From NCBI GenBank assembly GCA_051208045.1, contig JBPJFY010000006.1, positions 186,001 to 250,000 on the forward strand: a stretch of 64,000 bases of DNA. The letters are read 5' to 3'. The stretch is from LZORAL124-50-18 sp051208045 (GTDB lineage Bacteria > Pseudomonadota > Gammaproteobacteria > Pseudomonadales > Oleiphilaceae). The notes under the pieces are model-generated. The model made no database searches, was not told where the DNA came from, and saw only the letters and a program-made list of their open reading frames with translations. Position 1 is the first letter of the stretch, and each line of letters opens with the position of its first letter. The translations under genes were made by a program, and so were the position numbers. Shown here in pieces: positions 1-8,869 of the stretch.

Positions 1-1511
1 GTGGCTTCTTCGGACGACAGGGTGATGTCGGAAAACCCGTCACAAATCCGTTGAGCGATGGTGTGAGCGCCCTGCGACGTTGTGTCCGGGAGCAGAACAA
101 CAAACTCGTCACCACCGGTGCGTGCCGCCAAGTCAATGTTACGCAATGCGCCGCGGCAAACCGAGGAAAAATGTTGAATGCATTGGTCGCCTACGACATG
201 GCCATGCTGGTCATTGATGGATTTGAAGTCATCCAGATCAAACAACAGTAAACTCAATGGGCGCGCATGCCGTCGGGCACGTTCGATCTCGTAATCTGCC
301 TGATCCATCAGGTGTCGCCGGTTTGCCAGCCCCGTCAGTGGGTCGGTCATCGCCATTTCCTTTAAGGAATGTTCCAGAAACTGGCGCTTGATAATCTCCT
401 GTTTGCGGGATTCACTGAGGCGATAAAACCGAAAGGCGATATGCAGCGCAATGACTGCCACCACGGTCAACCAGAAAAAGCCGATAAACAGCCAGGGCGG
501 AATAGTGGCGGGTTGATCTGTTTGGTAGAGAAAGTCATCCAGGTCGAACGGTGTGTTGATCAGCTTGGTTTTCTGAAACACATTGAGAATGTGTAACCAG
601 CGGGATCGACTCATGTAGCCAATGTCTACCAGATCGCTGGCCAGCAGGTCTGAAATGGCTTGCGCCTCAAAACTGAGCTGACCGAGGGTGTTACGCATGG
701 TGTATTGGGTGCGAATCAGTGCGATGATTTCATCCTGATGGTGTTTGGCATATTCCCAACCTTTAATCACCGCTTTTCGTACGGCGGCAACCTGTTCGGG
801 CTGAGAGTTCATCATGCGTTCACTGGTAAACAGTGTGTCGCCATAAAAATCGATATTCAGCTCTCTCGGGCTGAAGATGCGATACGGGATGTTGGCTTGA
901 ATGGCCGAGTAGGGCTCTGATGACGTGTATGCCGTGGTAGCGTAGATGGGGGTTGCCTGCCCCGGCTGGAGACTGCGTACATCTCCTGTGTGCGGAACCC
1001 AGTGAATGTTGTTTTCATTGACCCCGGCGAGGCGCAGGTAGGCAGACAACTCTGCGGCATGCCGCTCCCCCATCACGGTGAGTCCTTCCAGATCTTTGAC
1101 GTGTCGCACCCCGTCATCTCTGCGTGCCAGAATCACAAAGGGCGAATGTTGAAAAATGCTGGCCAGAGCGACCAGCGGGCGACCTTTGGCACGGTCGATC
1201 AACAGGCTGGAATTGCCGATACCAAAGTCAGCTCTGCCTTGAGCCACTTCTTCTGCGGGATCAATGTGCGGCCCACCCTCCACCAAGGTGACATCCAGCC
1301 CCTGCTCCAAAAAGTAGCCTTGTTCTATCGCTGCATAGAGCCCGGCAAACTGAAACTGGTGAAACCATTTGAGTTGAATGCGCAGTGGGGTGCCTTTTTG
1401 GGGGGCGTCTGGTGCACTGCCGGGTGTTTGAGCCAGCACGAGGAGGCTGAGCGCGCTTCCCAGCAGGTAAAGCAGCAGGGTGCGGAGTGAGTGAAAGGAG
1501 AATACAGCCAT
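1..1511 (-). CDS. NMT1/SBP-like sensor with GGDEF domain (3' end outside window)
   Basis: Membrane diguanylate cyclase with a periplasmic solute-binding sensor; about 503 residues are visible and the C-terminus lies beyond base 1. Residues 1-27 look like a signal sequence. Residues ~40-330 resemble the NMT1/THI5-like substrate-binding fold (IQLKWFHQFQFAGLYAA near residue 47). A single membrane span (PPWLFIGFFWLTVVAVIALH) leads into GGDEF at residues 466-470, preceded by the inhibitory-site pattern RNID five residues upstream. It should make c-di-GMP in response to a small periplasmic ligand; the ligand is unknown. The ATG at 1511 is the first start before the signal sequence. It follows another GGDEF gene on the same strand by 84 bp. 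Family assignment is firm for GGDEF and good for the sensor. Confidence 0.88.
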   Translation of the reverse strand, partial: MAVFSFHSLRTLLLYLLGSALSLLVLAQTPGSAPDAPQKGTPLRIQLKWFHQFQFAGLYAAIEQGYFLEQGLDVTLVEGGPHIDPAEEVAQGRADFGIGNSSLLIDRAKGRPLVALASIFQHSPFVILARRDDGVRHVKDLEGLTVMGERHAAELSAYLRLAGVNENNIHWVPHTGDVRSLQPGQATPIYATTAYTSSEPYSAIQANIPYRIFSPRELNIDFYGDTLFTSERMMNSQPEQVAAVRKAVIKGWEYAKHHQDEIIALIRTQYTMRNTLGQLSFEAQAISDLLASDLVDIGYMSRSRWLHILNVFQKTKLINTPFDLDDFLYQTDQPATIPPWLFIGFFWLTVVAVIALHIAFRFYRLSESRKQEIIKRQFLEHSLKEMAMTDPLTGLANRRHLMDQADYEIERARRHARPLSLLLFDLDDFKSINDQHGHVVGDQCIQHFSSVCRGALRNIDLAARTGGDEFVVLLPDTTSQGAHTIAQRICDGFSDITLSSEEA

Positions 1512-1595
1512 GATCCTTTGTAAGCAGATAAGTGGGTTGGAACCTTCTCACCTATAAAGATAGTAGGAAGCAGGCTGTTCCAACATTACAGGGCA

Positions 1596-2837
1596 TTACA
1601 GAGCTTCGTGCTCAAGGCGATTTCTCCCCTGCTGTTTGGCACGATACAGTTGCTCATCGGCGGCTTTGATCAGTGCATCATAACGACTTTGCGGCGCAGG
1701 CACTGAGGACGCCAATCCAAGGCTCACGGTCAGCACCCCCTGATGTTGGCTGGCAGGATGTTCGATGCCGAGCGCTGCCACGCCCTGGCGGATTTTTTCA
1801 CCCAGCATCTTCGCCTGCGGCAGGTCGATGTGGGGCAGAACCAGCACAAACTCCTCACCGCCCACGCGTGCGATAATGTCCGTAGGCCGCTGCGCGACGC
1901 TGGAAAAACACTGGGCCACCTGAATAATCGCCTGATCACCTGCCGGGTGTCCCTGCGAGTCGTTGTATTGCTTGAACAAATCGATATCCACCAGCAAAAC
2001 AGAAACCGGCTGCTGCTGGCGAATGGCCTGGTGCCATATCGGCGTTATTTTTTCTTCCAGACCCCGCCGATTGGCGATGCCGGTTAACGGGTCCGTCAGG
2101 GAAAGCTGATGCAGTTGATCCCGCGCGTCTTCCAGCGCGCGTTTCTCGGCTTCAATCAGCAGGCTTTGGAGAAAGGTCGTACGCACTTCATGCTCCATCC
2201 GGGCATTGGCCAGCGTAGAGAAAATGGCCACGGTGGTGAAAATGAAGAACTGCTCAATGATGAAAGCGCTGTTCACCTCCAGAATAAACCACGCATAACC
2301 GAGTTGCGTCAGGTAGATGGCCAATATACTCGCCGAGGCGTAGCGAAAATCGAGCCGTAACACGGCGGCGATGAGCACAATCAGCAGAATGGACCCATTT
2401 TGATAGTGATATTCGCCATATTGGGCAGCAATACTGCCGATCTGCATGAGCACGACATGCACCCACAAAGCGCCCAGGCAGATTAACGACTGAATGACGT
2501 GATAGCGTGGCGTATCGTAGGTAGTGATTCTCGATAAGGCATAGATGATGAGACACACAATCACAAAACACAGCACCCGAAGTTGCAGAAGCTCGGCAAA
2601 GACAGTGGGTAAAATCTGATAGTCTGCGGAGAGGAAAAACAAGACACCGAGCGCGCCGATAAACACATACACCAGGTTGGCACGGTGATAGCGAGAAAGC
2701 CCATACTGACAGTAGAGAGATTCCAGTGCGGATGAGAATGAAAAACCGAGTGATCGCTTTCTGCGGATCATCAGTTCCTGTTCAATGTCCGTTTTGAGGG
2801 CGTGTGGAATGTCAACGGACGTTAACTCGAATTTCAC
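1596..2837 (-). CDS. Membrane GGDEF diguanylate cyclase
   Basis: 413-residue diguanylate cyclase. The N-terminal half (about residues 55-215) holds five or six hydrophobic segments with short loops, a membrane sensor without a recognisable ligand domain. A short helical linker (EAEKRALEDARDQLHQLSLT) joins it to the GGDEF domain, with DPLTGIANRRGLE at its start and GGEEF at residues 326-330. The product-inhibition site RPTD sits five residues before GGEEF. The protein should synthesise c-di-GMP at the inner membrane. It reads towards the NMT1-GGDEF gene and may share a transcript with it, which would put two cyclases with different sensors in one unit. Confidence 0.92.
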   Translation of the reverse strand: MKFELTSVDIPHALKTDIEQELMIRRKRSLGFSFSSALESLYCQYGLSRYHRANLVYVFIGALGVLFFLSADYQILPTVFAELLQLRVLCFVIVCLIIYALSRITTYDTPRYHVIQSLICLGALWVHVVLMQIGSIAAQYGEYHYQNGSILLIVLIAAVLRLDFRYASASILAIYLTQLGYAWFILEVNSAFIIEQFFIFTTVAIFSTLANARMEHEVRTTFLQSLLIEAEKRALEDARDQLHQLSLTDPLTGIANRRGLEEKITPIWHQAIRQQQPVSVLLVDIDLFKQYNDSQGHPAGDQAIIQVAQCFSSVAQRPTDIIARVGGEEFVLVLPHIDLPQAKMLGEKIRQGVAALGIEHPASQHQGVLTVSLGLASSVPAPQSRYDALIKAADEQLYRAKQQGRNRLEHEAL

Positions 2838-2923
2838 AGAGTGCCTGATCCTGATCGTGATGCGTGTGCATTGAGTGTAGACGGTCTAACAACGTGCGAA
2901 CAATACGACTAATCGTCGTGAAA

Positions 2924-2968
2924 TCGATGTCGATCAAAAAACTGACCGTCTTCAACGGGTATTATGAT
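2924..2968 (+). promoter_or_regulatory. FNR/Anr-like site and -10 element upstream of pflB
   Basis: TCGATGTCGATCAA at 2924-2937 matches the FNR consensus TTGAT-N4-ATCAA with one mismatch. A TATGAT -10-like hexamer lies at 2963-2968. The predicted start near 2975 puts the site centre about 44 bases upstream, close to the class II activator position. pflB starts at 3053. Anaerobic induction of pfl by FNR is established in enterobacteria; here it is inferred. Confidence 0.65.
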
Positions 2969-3052
2969 ACACAGAGCACCGTGGTGAAGTCTTCCATCGT
3001 GGTTTTTCCCTTTTTTGGCCAATCCAATGGCAATCCGTAACAGGAGGTTACC

Positions 3053-5320
3053 GTGACACAGACACACGCAATGAATCAACCCAATCATGACTTCAGCGAA
3101 TGGGCAGGCTTTTGTCAAGGTGATTGGAATCAAACTGTTGATGTACGTGATTTCATTCTCAAAAATTACACCCTGTATACGGGGAATGCGGACTTTTTGC
3201 GCCCCGCCACGGAACGCACCCGGCAAATATGGGCTCAGGTGCTCGAATTGATGAAGCAGGAAAATGCCAAGGAGGGGCCGCTGGATTTTGATGCGGAGAC
3301 CCCCTCGAGCATTACCTCCCACCGCCCCGGCTACATCGATAAAGACAACGAAATCATTGTGGGGCTACAAACCGATGCGCCCCTGAAGCGGGCCATTATG
3401 CCTCTCGGTGGCTTGAATATGGTGAAACGGTCCTGCGAGGTGTATGGCAAGACGCTGAATCCCCACGTGGAGGAAATTTTCGGCCAGTTCCGGAAAACCC
3501 ATAACCAGGGCGTGTTTGATGTCTACACCCAAGACATCTTTGCCTGCCGCAAGGCGGGGATCATCACCGGTTTGCCGGACGCCTATGGGCGGGGGCGGAT
3601 CATCGGAGACTACCGGCGTGTGGCACTGTACGGTATTGACTGGTTGATTGCTGCAAAGTTGCAGGAAAAGGCGGAATTGAATCCGGATGACATTGATAGT
3701 CCGGCGATTCGGCTGCTGGAAGAGCTGAGTGAACAGATACGTGCGCTGGCCAGTATGAAAGACATGGCGGCGGAGTATGGGTATGACATTGCCAAGCCGG
3801 CGCGCACAGCCCGTGAAGCTGTGCAATGGACCTACTTCGCGTATCTGGCGTCGGTCAAATCCCAGAATGGCGCGGCCATGAGCCTGGGGCGGGTGTCGAA
3901 CTTTCTGGATATTTACATCGAGCGCGACCTGCAAAACGGCACCCTGACGGAAGAAGCTGCCCAGGAAATGATTGATGATTTGGTCATCAAGCTCCGTATG
4001 ATCCGGTTTTTGCGCACGCCGGAATACGATGCTCTCTTTTCCGGTGATCCGGCCTGGGTGACCGAGGTCATTGCCGGCATGACCGAAGACGGCCAGCCCC
4101 TGGTGACGAAAACGTCGTTCCGGATTCTGCATACCTTGTACAATCTCGGGCCTTCGCCTGAGCCGAACCTGACCGTGTTGTGGTCTCGACTGTTACCCGG
4201 GCCGTTCAAACAGTTTTGTGCGCAGGTGTCCATCGATACCTCCAGCATTCAGTATGAGAATGACGACCTGATGCGACCCTACTGGGGTGACGACTACAGC
4301 ATCGCCTGCTGTGTGTCTGCCATGCGCACCGGCAAGCAGATGCAGTTTTTTGGCGCTCGGTGTAATCTCGCGAAGGGATTACTTTATGCCATCAATGGCG
4401 GTCGGGATGAAGTGTCCGGCGTGCAGGTCGGACCGGAGATGCCGGTCATGACCGATGAGGTGCTGGATTATGAGGCGGTGATGACGCGGTATGACAGTTA
4501 CCTCAATTGGGTGGCGGCAACCTACATCAAAGCACTCAACATCATCCATTACATGCACGACCGGTACTGCTACGAAAGCGCACTCATGGCCTTGCATGAC
4601 CGGGACATTCTACGCACCATGGCCTGTGGTATTGCGGGTCTGTCGATCGTCGCAGACTCCCTCAGTGCGATCAAATATGCCACCGTACGACCGATACGCA
4701 ATGAGGAAGGGATTGTGGTCGATTATGCGACCGAAGGGGACTATCCGACCTTTGGGAACAATGACCCCCGCGCGGATGAGATTGCGTCTGCTCTGGTGAG
4801 CAAATTCATGAACTGCCTGCGCCAGCATCGTACCTACCGCAGTGCCACGCCGACCCAGTCGGTACTGACCATTACGTCGAACGTTGTGTATGGCAAAGCC
4901 ACCGGTGCGACGCCCGATGGCCGCAAGGCCGGCGAACCCTTTGCGCCCGGTGCGAATCCGATGCATGGCCGGGATACCAAAGGCGCATTGGCGTCGTTGC
5001 TGAGTGTCGCTAAATTGCCCTATGAAGACGCCCAGGACGGTATCTCCTATACATTGAGCATCGTGCCTAATGCTCTGGGCAAAGATGCGAAGACCAAAAC
5101 GAATAACCTGACGGCGTTGCTGGATGGGTATTTCGAAGCCACCGGTCAACACATTAATGTGAATGTGCTGAACCGGGACACACTGCTGGATGCCATGGCA
5201 CATCCGGAAGAATACCCTCAGCTCACCGTCCGGGTGTCCGGCTATGCGGTGAACTTTGTGAAGTTGACGCGGGAACAACAGCAGGACATCATCACGCGTA
5301 CCTTCCACGGCAGTATGTGA
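3053..5320 (+). CDS. pflB: Formate C-acetyltransferase (pyruvate formate-lyase)
   Basis: Glycyl-radical enzyme that converts pyruvate and CoA to acetyl-CoA and formate during anaerobic growth; cytosolic. At 755 residues it has the usual length. The adjacent active-site cysteines are C419 and C420 (IACCVSAMR), and the C-terminal radical loop RVSGYAVNF carries the radical glycine at about residue 730. The GTG start at 3053 is chosen because AGGAGG lies five bases upstream; an in-frame ATG six codons later is the alternative. pflA overlaps its stop codon, and an FNR-like site precedes it, so the pair should form an anaerobically induced operon. Confidence 0.97.
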   Translation: MTQTHAMNQPNHDFSEWAGFCQGDWNQTVDVRDFILKNYTLYTGNADFLRPATERTRQIWAQVLELMKQENAKEGPLDFDAETPSSITSHRPGYIDKDNEIIVGLQTDAPLKRAIMPLGGLNMVKRSCEVYGKTLNPHVEEIFGQFRKTHNQGVFDVYTQDIFACRKAGIITGLPDAYGRGRIIGDYRRVALYGIDWLIAAKLQEKAELNPDDIDSPAIRLLEELSEQIRALASMKDMAAEYGYDIAKPARTAREAVQWTYFAYLASVKSQNGAAMSLGRVSNFLDIYIERDLQNGTLTEEAAQEMIDDLVIKLRMIRFLRTPEYDALFSGDPAWVTEVIAGMTEDGQPLVTKTSFRILHTLYNLGPSPEPNLTVLWSRLLPGPFKQFCAQVSIDTSSIQYENDDLMRPYWGDDYSIACCVSAMRTGKQMQFFGARCNLAKGLLYAINGGRDEVSGVQVGPEMPVMTDEVLDYEAVMTRYDSYLNWVAATYIKALNIIHYMHDRYCYESALMALHDRDILRTMACGIAGLSIVADSLSAIKYATVRPIRNEEGIVVDYATEGDYPTFGNNDPRADEIASALVSKFMNCLRQHRTYRSATPTQSVLTITSNVVYGKATGATPDGRKAGEPFAPGANPMHGRDTKGALASLLSVAKLPYEDAQDGISYTLSIVPNALGKDAKTKTNNLTALLDGYFEATGQHINVNVLNRDTLLDAMAHPEEYPQLTVRVSGYAVNFVKLTREQQQDIITRTFHGSM

Positions 5321-6120
5321 CGCCCATGGCAGTACCGGATTTTTGCAGTTTACCCTCCCGCAGCACGGATGCGCGGCATATGCTCGGCCGAGTGCACTCG
5401 TTTGAGACTTTCGGCACGCTGGACGGGCCGGGTACGCGCTTTGTGCTGTTCCTGCAGGGTTGCATGTTCCGATGCAAGTATTGCCATAACCGGGATACCT
5501 GGCCGGTGGACGAAGGTCAGCTCTACTCGGTGGAAGAACTGGTCAACGAAATTTTGCCGTACACGCCGTTTTTCGACACCTCAGGCGGCGGGGTCACCGT
5601 GACTGGCGGCGAACCGCTGCTGCAGCGCCAGTTTGTGTGTGTGCTGTTCAAGATTTTGCACTTTCATGGTATTCACACGTGCCTGGATACGAGCGGCTTT
5701 GTGCCGCCTACCGCCTACGGCACGGAGCTGGACAAACTGCTGTCCCACACGGAATTGGTGTTGCTGGACATCAAACAAATGGATGCCGCCAAGCACCTGG
5801 CGCTCACCGGCGCAGTGCAGGCGCCGACGCTGGCCTTCGCCCGTTATCTCCAGCAGATCCACAAACCCACGTGGATTCGCTACGTGGTGGTACCTGGGCA
5901 TACCGACGATCTGGCGGACGTGCGTGCCCTGGCAGAGTTTGTCGCCCCCATGTCAAATGTGGAAAAAGTGGAGCTGTTACCCTACCATCATCTCGGCGAG
6001 CACAAATGGCGTGCCTACGGCGAGCAAAGCCCATTGGAAGGTGTGCCATCGCCAACGCTGGAAAAGCTCGCCAGGATTCAAGCGCTGCTGGCCGCCTACG
6101 GCATTCGGTCGAGCGTGTAG
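5317..6120 (+). CDS. pflA: Pyruvate formate-lyase activating enzyme (radical SAM)
   Basis: Radical SAM enzyme that abstracts hydrogen from the PflB radical glycine. The cluster motif CMFRCKYCHNRDTW (CxxxCxxC) follows HSFETFGTLDGPGTRF, the typical PflA opening; GGGVTVTGGEPLLQ is the SAM-binding GGE region. Up to 267 residues if read from the GTG at 5317 that overlaps the pflB stop; ATG at 5326 or at 5380 (MLGRVHSF) are alternatives, and the last gives the usual family length near 246. Its function depends on the upstream pflB product. Confidence 0.95.
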   Translation: MTPMAVPDFCSLPSRSTDARHMLGRVHSFETFGTLDGPGTRFVLFLQGCMFRCKYCHNRDTWPVDEGQLYSVEELVNEILPYTPFFDTSGGGVTVTGGEPLLQRQFVCVLFKILHFHGIHTCLDTSGFVPPTAYGTELDKLLSHTELVLLDIKQMDAAKHLALTGAVQAPTLAFARYLQQIHKPTWIRYVVVPGHTDDLADVRALAEFVAPMSNVEKVELLPYHHLGEHKWRAYGEQSPLEGVPSPTLEKLARIQALLAAYGIRSSV

Positions 6121-6132
6121 GCGGCAATCCGA

Positions 6133-8604
6133 TTAAGACAGACACGACTCCAGGCGCCACACCTTCTCCGAATACTCGCGTATTGAGCGATCGGAATTGA
6201 ATTTGCCCAGGTACGCTGTGTTCAGGATGGCGCTCTTCGCCCAGCCGGCCTTATTCAGGTAGCGCGTGTTGGCGACTTCGTGCGCTTTCGAATACGCATC
6301 AAAATCCGCGAGACACAGGTAAGGGTCACCGCCCTCCAACAGGCTGTGTTTGATGCTGGCCAGTTCGCCTGGTGCGCCGGGGGTGAAGTAATCGGTTTCG
6401 AACCAGTCCAGAACGGCTTTGATCTCCTGATTGGCGAAGTAGTAATCCCAGCTCTGATAGCCTTTTTGATACAGCGCTTTCACCTGATCGACGGTCAGGC
6501 CAAAGATTATCACGTTGTCGTTGCCCACCTCTTCGGCGATTTCAATGTTTGCGCCGTCCAGCGTGCCCAGCGTGATTGCCCCGTTCATGGCGAGTTTCAT
6601 GTTGCCGGTGCCTGAGGCCTCTTTCCCCGCAGTGGAAATCTGCTCGGAAATATCGGCGGCCGGAATGATTTTTTCCGCCAGAGAAACACGATAGTTGGGT
6701 AAGAAGACGACTTTGAGCTTGTCATTGACGCGCGGGTCATTGTTGATCTTCTCGGCGACTTTGTTGATGGCATAGATGATGTCTTTGGCCAGCTTGTAAC
6801 CGGGGGCCGCCTTGGCACCAAACACAAACACCCGAGGGTGCATCTCGTAATCCGGAATTTGCAGCAACCGGCGGTACAGCGCCATGATGTGCAGCAAGTT
6901 GAGGTGCTGGCGTTTGTATTCGTGCAGCCGTTTGATCTGCACATCAAAGAGCGCAGAGGGATTGACGATGATGCCGGTTTCTTTCTTGATGATGCGGGCC
7001 AGATCTTCCTTGTTCTGGTGTTTGATCGTCATATAATCCTGCTGGAAGCTTTTGTCTTCCGCGACTTTGTCCAGTTCCCGAAGTTTTTCCAGGTGGATTG
7101 GCCACTCTGGCCCCACTGTTTGAGTGATCAGGTTGGCTAAACGGGGATTGCAGGCTTTCAACCAGCGTCGTGGCGTGATGCCGTTCGTCACGTTAATGAA
7201 TTTTTCCGGCCAGAGGGCATTCATCTCCGGGAACAGGTCTGACTTGACCAGCGCGGAATGGATTTCCGCCACACCATTGACTTTGGATGACCCTATGACC
7301 GAGAGGTGTCCCATGCGCACCATGCGTTGATGGCCTTCTTCAATGATGGAGAGTTGTTTTTTAATTTTATCGTTCCCTGGCCAGTGGGGCTCCACGACCT
7401 GCTTGAGAAACCGCTGATTGATCTCGTAGATGATTTCCAGGTGCCGTGGCAGCAGCTTCTGGAACATGGTGACGGACCATTTCTCCAGGGCTTCCGGTAA
7501 CAAGGTGTGGTTGGTGTACGAAAACACCTGCTGGCAGATGCGCCAGGCCTCGTCCCAGTGCATCCGTGCACGGTCAACCAGAATGCGCATCAGTTCCGGG
7601 ATGGCAATGGCCGGATGCGTGTCGTTCAGTTGAATGGCCACCTGGCTGGCAAACTGGCTCCAGTCATCGCCGTGTGCGCGCTTGTACCGGCGCACGATGT
7701 CTTTCAGGGAACAGGCACAGAAAAAGTACTGCTGAATGAGTCGCAGTTCTTTACCCGCTTCGGTTTCATCGTTCGGGTAGAGCACCTTCGAAATGGTCTC
7801 TGCCTCGATGTTCTCGCGCTGGGCATCCAGATACCCGCCCGCATTGAATACGTCCAGGTTGAACAGGTCTGAGGCACGACTTTCCCACAGGCGAAGCACA
7901 TTCACCGTGTTACCGCCGTAGCCAACGACCGGCACATCCCAGGGCACGCCCTTGATGATGCGACCCGGGTGCCACTCTTTGTACACCTCGCCCTGCTCGT
8001 TGAACTTGGTTTCTACATAGCCGTACAGGGCCACTTCCTGGGTACTCTCCGGGCGACAGATTTCAAAAGGGTTACCATATTCCCGCCAGCTGTCGGGGCG
8101 TTCGAACTGGCGACCGTCTTTGAATTCCTGTTTAAACAGGCCGTTCTCATAATGAATGCCGTAGCCCAGGGCAGGGAAGTTCAGGGTCGCCAGTGAATCG
8201 ATAAAACAGGCGGCGAGACGGCCCAGGCCACCATTCCCCAGCGCCATGTCTTCTTCCTGGTCGGCCAGCTCATGAATGTTGATGCCGAGGCTGCTGAGGG
8301 CATCTTCCGCCACCTGAAACATGTCTAGGTTGTGGAGGTTGTTGGTCATCAACCGCCCCATGAGAAATTCCAGTGAAAAGTAATGTACGGCGCGGGTGTC
8401 ATTTTTGTAGTGTGTTTTCTGGGTATTGCGCAAGCGGTCAAACACAAACTCATTCAGGGCGGCGCACGTGGCTTTCCACCAGGCCTTTCGATTGGCCTTG
8501 TTTTCATCGGTGCCCAAGGTGGCGTTGAGATGTCGGATAACCGACTGCTTGAACTCTTCCGGTGTAATTTCTGGAAGATTTTGCATTGTTTTTGTTGTTG
8601 CCAT
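6133..8604 (-). CDS. glgP: Glycogen/starch phosphorylase
   Basis: Releases glucose-1-phosphate from alpha-1,4-glucans. Full length at 823 residues. The pyridoxal phosphate site EASGTGNMKLAMNGA carries Lys670, and the N-terminal GNGGLGRLAACF and C-terminal TLDGANIEI segments are typical of the family. The ATG at 8604 has GGAG a short distance upstream. It ends 12 bp from pflA, tail to tail. glgA is divergent on the other side across a 265-bp control region, which suggests coordinated handling of stored glucan, with glycolysis feeding PflB in the absence of oxygen (inference). Confidence 0.96.
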   Translation of the reverse strand: MATTKTMQNLPEITPEEFKQSVIRHLNATLGTDENKANRKAWWKATCAALNEFVFDRLRNTQKTHYKNDTRAVHYFSLEFLMGRLMTNNLHNLDMFQVAEDALSSLGINIHELADQEEDMALGNGGLGRLAACFIDSLATLNFPALGYGIHYENGLFKQEFKDGRQFERPDSWREYGNPFEICRPESTQEVALYGYVETKFNEQGEVYKEWHPGRIIKGVPWDVPVVGYGGNTVNVLRLWESRASDLFNLDVFNAGGYLDAQRENIEAETISKVLYPNDETEAGKELRLIQQYFFCACSLKDIVRRYKRAHGDDWSQFASQVAIQLNDTHPAIAIPELMRILVDRARMHWDEAWRICQQVFSYTNHTLLPEALEKWSVTMFQKLLPRHLEIIYEINQRFLKQVVEPHWPGNDKIKKQLSIIEEGHQRMVRMGHLSVIGSSKVNGVAEIHSALVKSDLFPEMNALWPEKFINVTNGITPRRWLKACNPRLANLITQTVGPEWPIHLEKLRELDKVAEDKSFQQDYMTIKHQNKEDLARIIKKETGIIVNPSALFDVQIKRLHEYKRQHLNLLHIMALYRRLLQIPDYEMHPRVFVFGAKAAPGYKLAKDIIYAINKVAEKINNDPRVNDKLKVVFLPNYRVSLAEKIIPAADISEQISTAGKEASGTGNMKLAMNGAITLGTLDGANIEIAEEVGNDNVIIFGLTVDQVKALYQKGYQSWDYYFANQEIKAVLDWFETDYFTPGAPGELASIKHSLLEGGDPYLCLADFDAYSKAHEVANTRYLNKAGWAKSAILNTAYLGKFNSDRSIREYSEKVWRLESCLS

Positions 8605-8645
8605 AATTTACTCCGGCGTCATGAAAATGATGCAGATGAAGAAAA

Positions 8646-8726
8646 ATTACTACACAAAGTTCAAAAATACTACTAAAAACTTGATATATTCCGTCTTGAT
8701 TTTCTTTTAAAGGTAATATTACTACA
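8646..8726. promoter_or_regulatory. Repeated ATTACTACA elements upstream of glgP
   Basis: The AT-rich leader of glgP contains ATTACTACA exactly twice (8646-8654 and 8718-8726) and a related ATACTACTA at 8668-8676. The second copy sits in a 10-bp palindrome GTAATATTAC. The arrangement looks like binding sites for a dimeric regulator of glgP; the regulator is not identified. Confidence 0.4.
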
Positions 8727-8780
8727 TAATGCGTCGAGACCCGGTGGATCACGCGCAGGTATCCCTGTGTCGTGATTTGT

Positions 8781-8833
8781 CCGGCTTTACGGTATCTTAA
8801 GATTATGCATAATGGGCCGCACCGTAAAGCCGG
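8781..8833 (+). promoter_or_regulatory. Inverted repeat over a candidate glgA promoter
   Basis: CCGGCTTTACGGT at 8781-8793 and its exact reverse complement at 8821-8833 flank 27 bases. The left arm overlaps a possible -35 (TTTACG, 8786-8791), with CATAAT at 8808-8813 as the -10 after 16 bases. The right arm would lie in the first transcribed bases, 37 bp before the glgA start. It could be a looped operator or a 5' RNA hairpin. Confidence 0.4.
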
Positions 8834-8869
8834 CATACACCGGTCTGGCAGGCAAAGAGTGGTTAAGTA

